DNA from: Alkaliphilus hydrothermalis | Lineage (GTDB): Bacteria > Bacillota > Clostridia > Peptostreptococcales > Natronincolaceae | Assembly (NCBI RefSeq): GCF_016908555.1 | Contig: NZ_JAFBEE010000017.1 | Location: 1 to 61,384 of the forward strand | Direction of reading: 5' to 3' | DNA length: 61,384 nt | Shown: in pieces, positions 61,303 through 61,384 of the stretch | Position numbering within the stretch: position 1 is the stretch's first letter | How the letters are laid out: each line of letters opens with the position of its first letter | Position numbers and translations under genes: made by a program | The notes under the pieces: generated by a model | What the model saw: the letters and a program-made list of their open reading frames with translations, nothing else | What the model was told of the DNA's origin: nothing | The model's database searches: none

Positions 61303-61384
61303 GTGCGCCAAGCAAAGGGCGCACCATATAGTGGGTGGGAACCCCGCTGAGAAAGATTTAGCAAATCACTCATAGCGAGTCTTG
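61303..61384 (+). other. probable 5' end of a group II intron
   Basis: The sequence starts GTGCGCC, folds as GTGCGCC...GGGCGCAC, and continues ATATAGTGGGTGGGAACCCCGC to CATAGCGAGTCTTG at the window edge. The GTGCG start, the first hairpin and the GTGGG...CCCGC stem match domain I of bacterial group II introns. The intron-encoded reverse transcriptase would lie outside the window. Assignment is by pattern only. Confidence 0.6.

Noticed and set aside
1..61384. tRNA or rRNA genes
   Set aside because: I looked for TTCRANNC-type T-loops with acceptor pairing and for rRNA signatures in the gene-free stretches and saw none.

Overview
The window looks like chromosomal DNA of a low-GC, spore-forming, anaerobic Clostridia member. 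The low GC, strong AGGAGG-type ribosome binding sites, a tricistronic ger germination operon, tandem dgk/dck kinases and a holA next to a comEC-type gene all fit. An Alkaliphilus/Natronincola-like lineage is my guess and is not proven.

Layout. 1-7.5 kb is an accessory island: two IS66 transposase remnants joined head to head, a frameshifted PD-(D/E)XK nuclease, an XRE repressor, a large serine recombinase, a two-gene AAA ATPase plus unknown partner cassette that looks like a defence system, and the 3' remainder of a PRK06851-like ATPase gene whose 5' part is gone. 7.7-12 kb holds membrane and signalling genes (CPBP protease, PAS histidine kinase, VanZ). 12.1-15.4 kb holds an AIM24-like protein and an unusual fusion of a chemoreceptor signalling domain with a peptide-binding domain, without membrane segments. 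15.9-21.6 kb is a surface module: a 1304-residue LPKTG-anchored adhesin, a sortase, and a secreted transglutaminase-like protein directly behind a c-di-GMP-I riboswitch. A decayed duplicate of the 12-15.6 kb block lies at 21.7-21.9 kb.

23.5-29.6 kb is a complete type II-C CRISPR-Cas locus: cas9 (1061 aa), cas1 and cas2 as an overlapping operon, a 23-repeat array transcribed toward cas2 on the minus strand, and a plus-strand tracrRNA gene at the far end. Each repeat ends, in crRNA sense, with an extended -10 promoter (TGCTATAAT), as in the Neisseria-type systems that transcribe each crRNA separately.

29.6-61.3 kb is mostly housekeeping and sporulation: a cation/proton antiporter, deoxynucleoside kinases, DUF418 protein, gerA/gerB/gerC-type operon, pgpA-like, amidohydrolase, several MBL hydrolases, AlaX editing protein, an orphan adenine DNA methyltransferase with an unknown partner, a lipoprotein, a TPR protein, a YibE/F protein, the ComEC channel part and holA. 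ComEC here lacks its usual C-terminal MBL domain, while a secreted ComEC-C-like MBL protein is encoded 5.4 kb away. The window ends in a GGGGACGGTTC repeat pair whose second copy abuts what looks like the 5' end of a group II intron.

Best candidates for something new: the c-di-GMP-switched adhesin/sortase/transglutaminase module, the ATPase plus PIN/PLD-like partner cassette, the MCP-substrate-binding fusion, and the methyltransferase plus possible bilin-reductase-fold protein pair.
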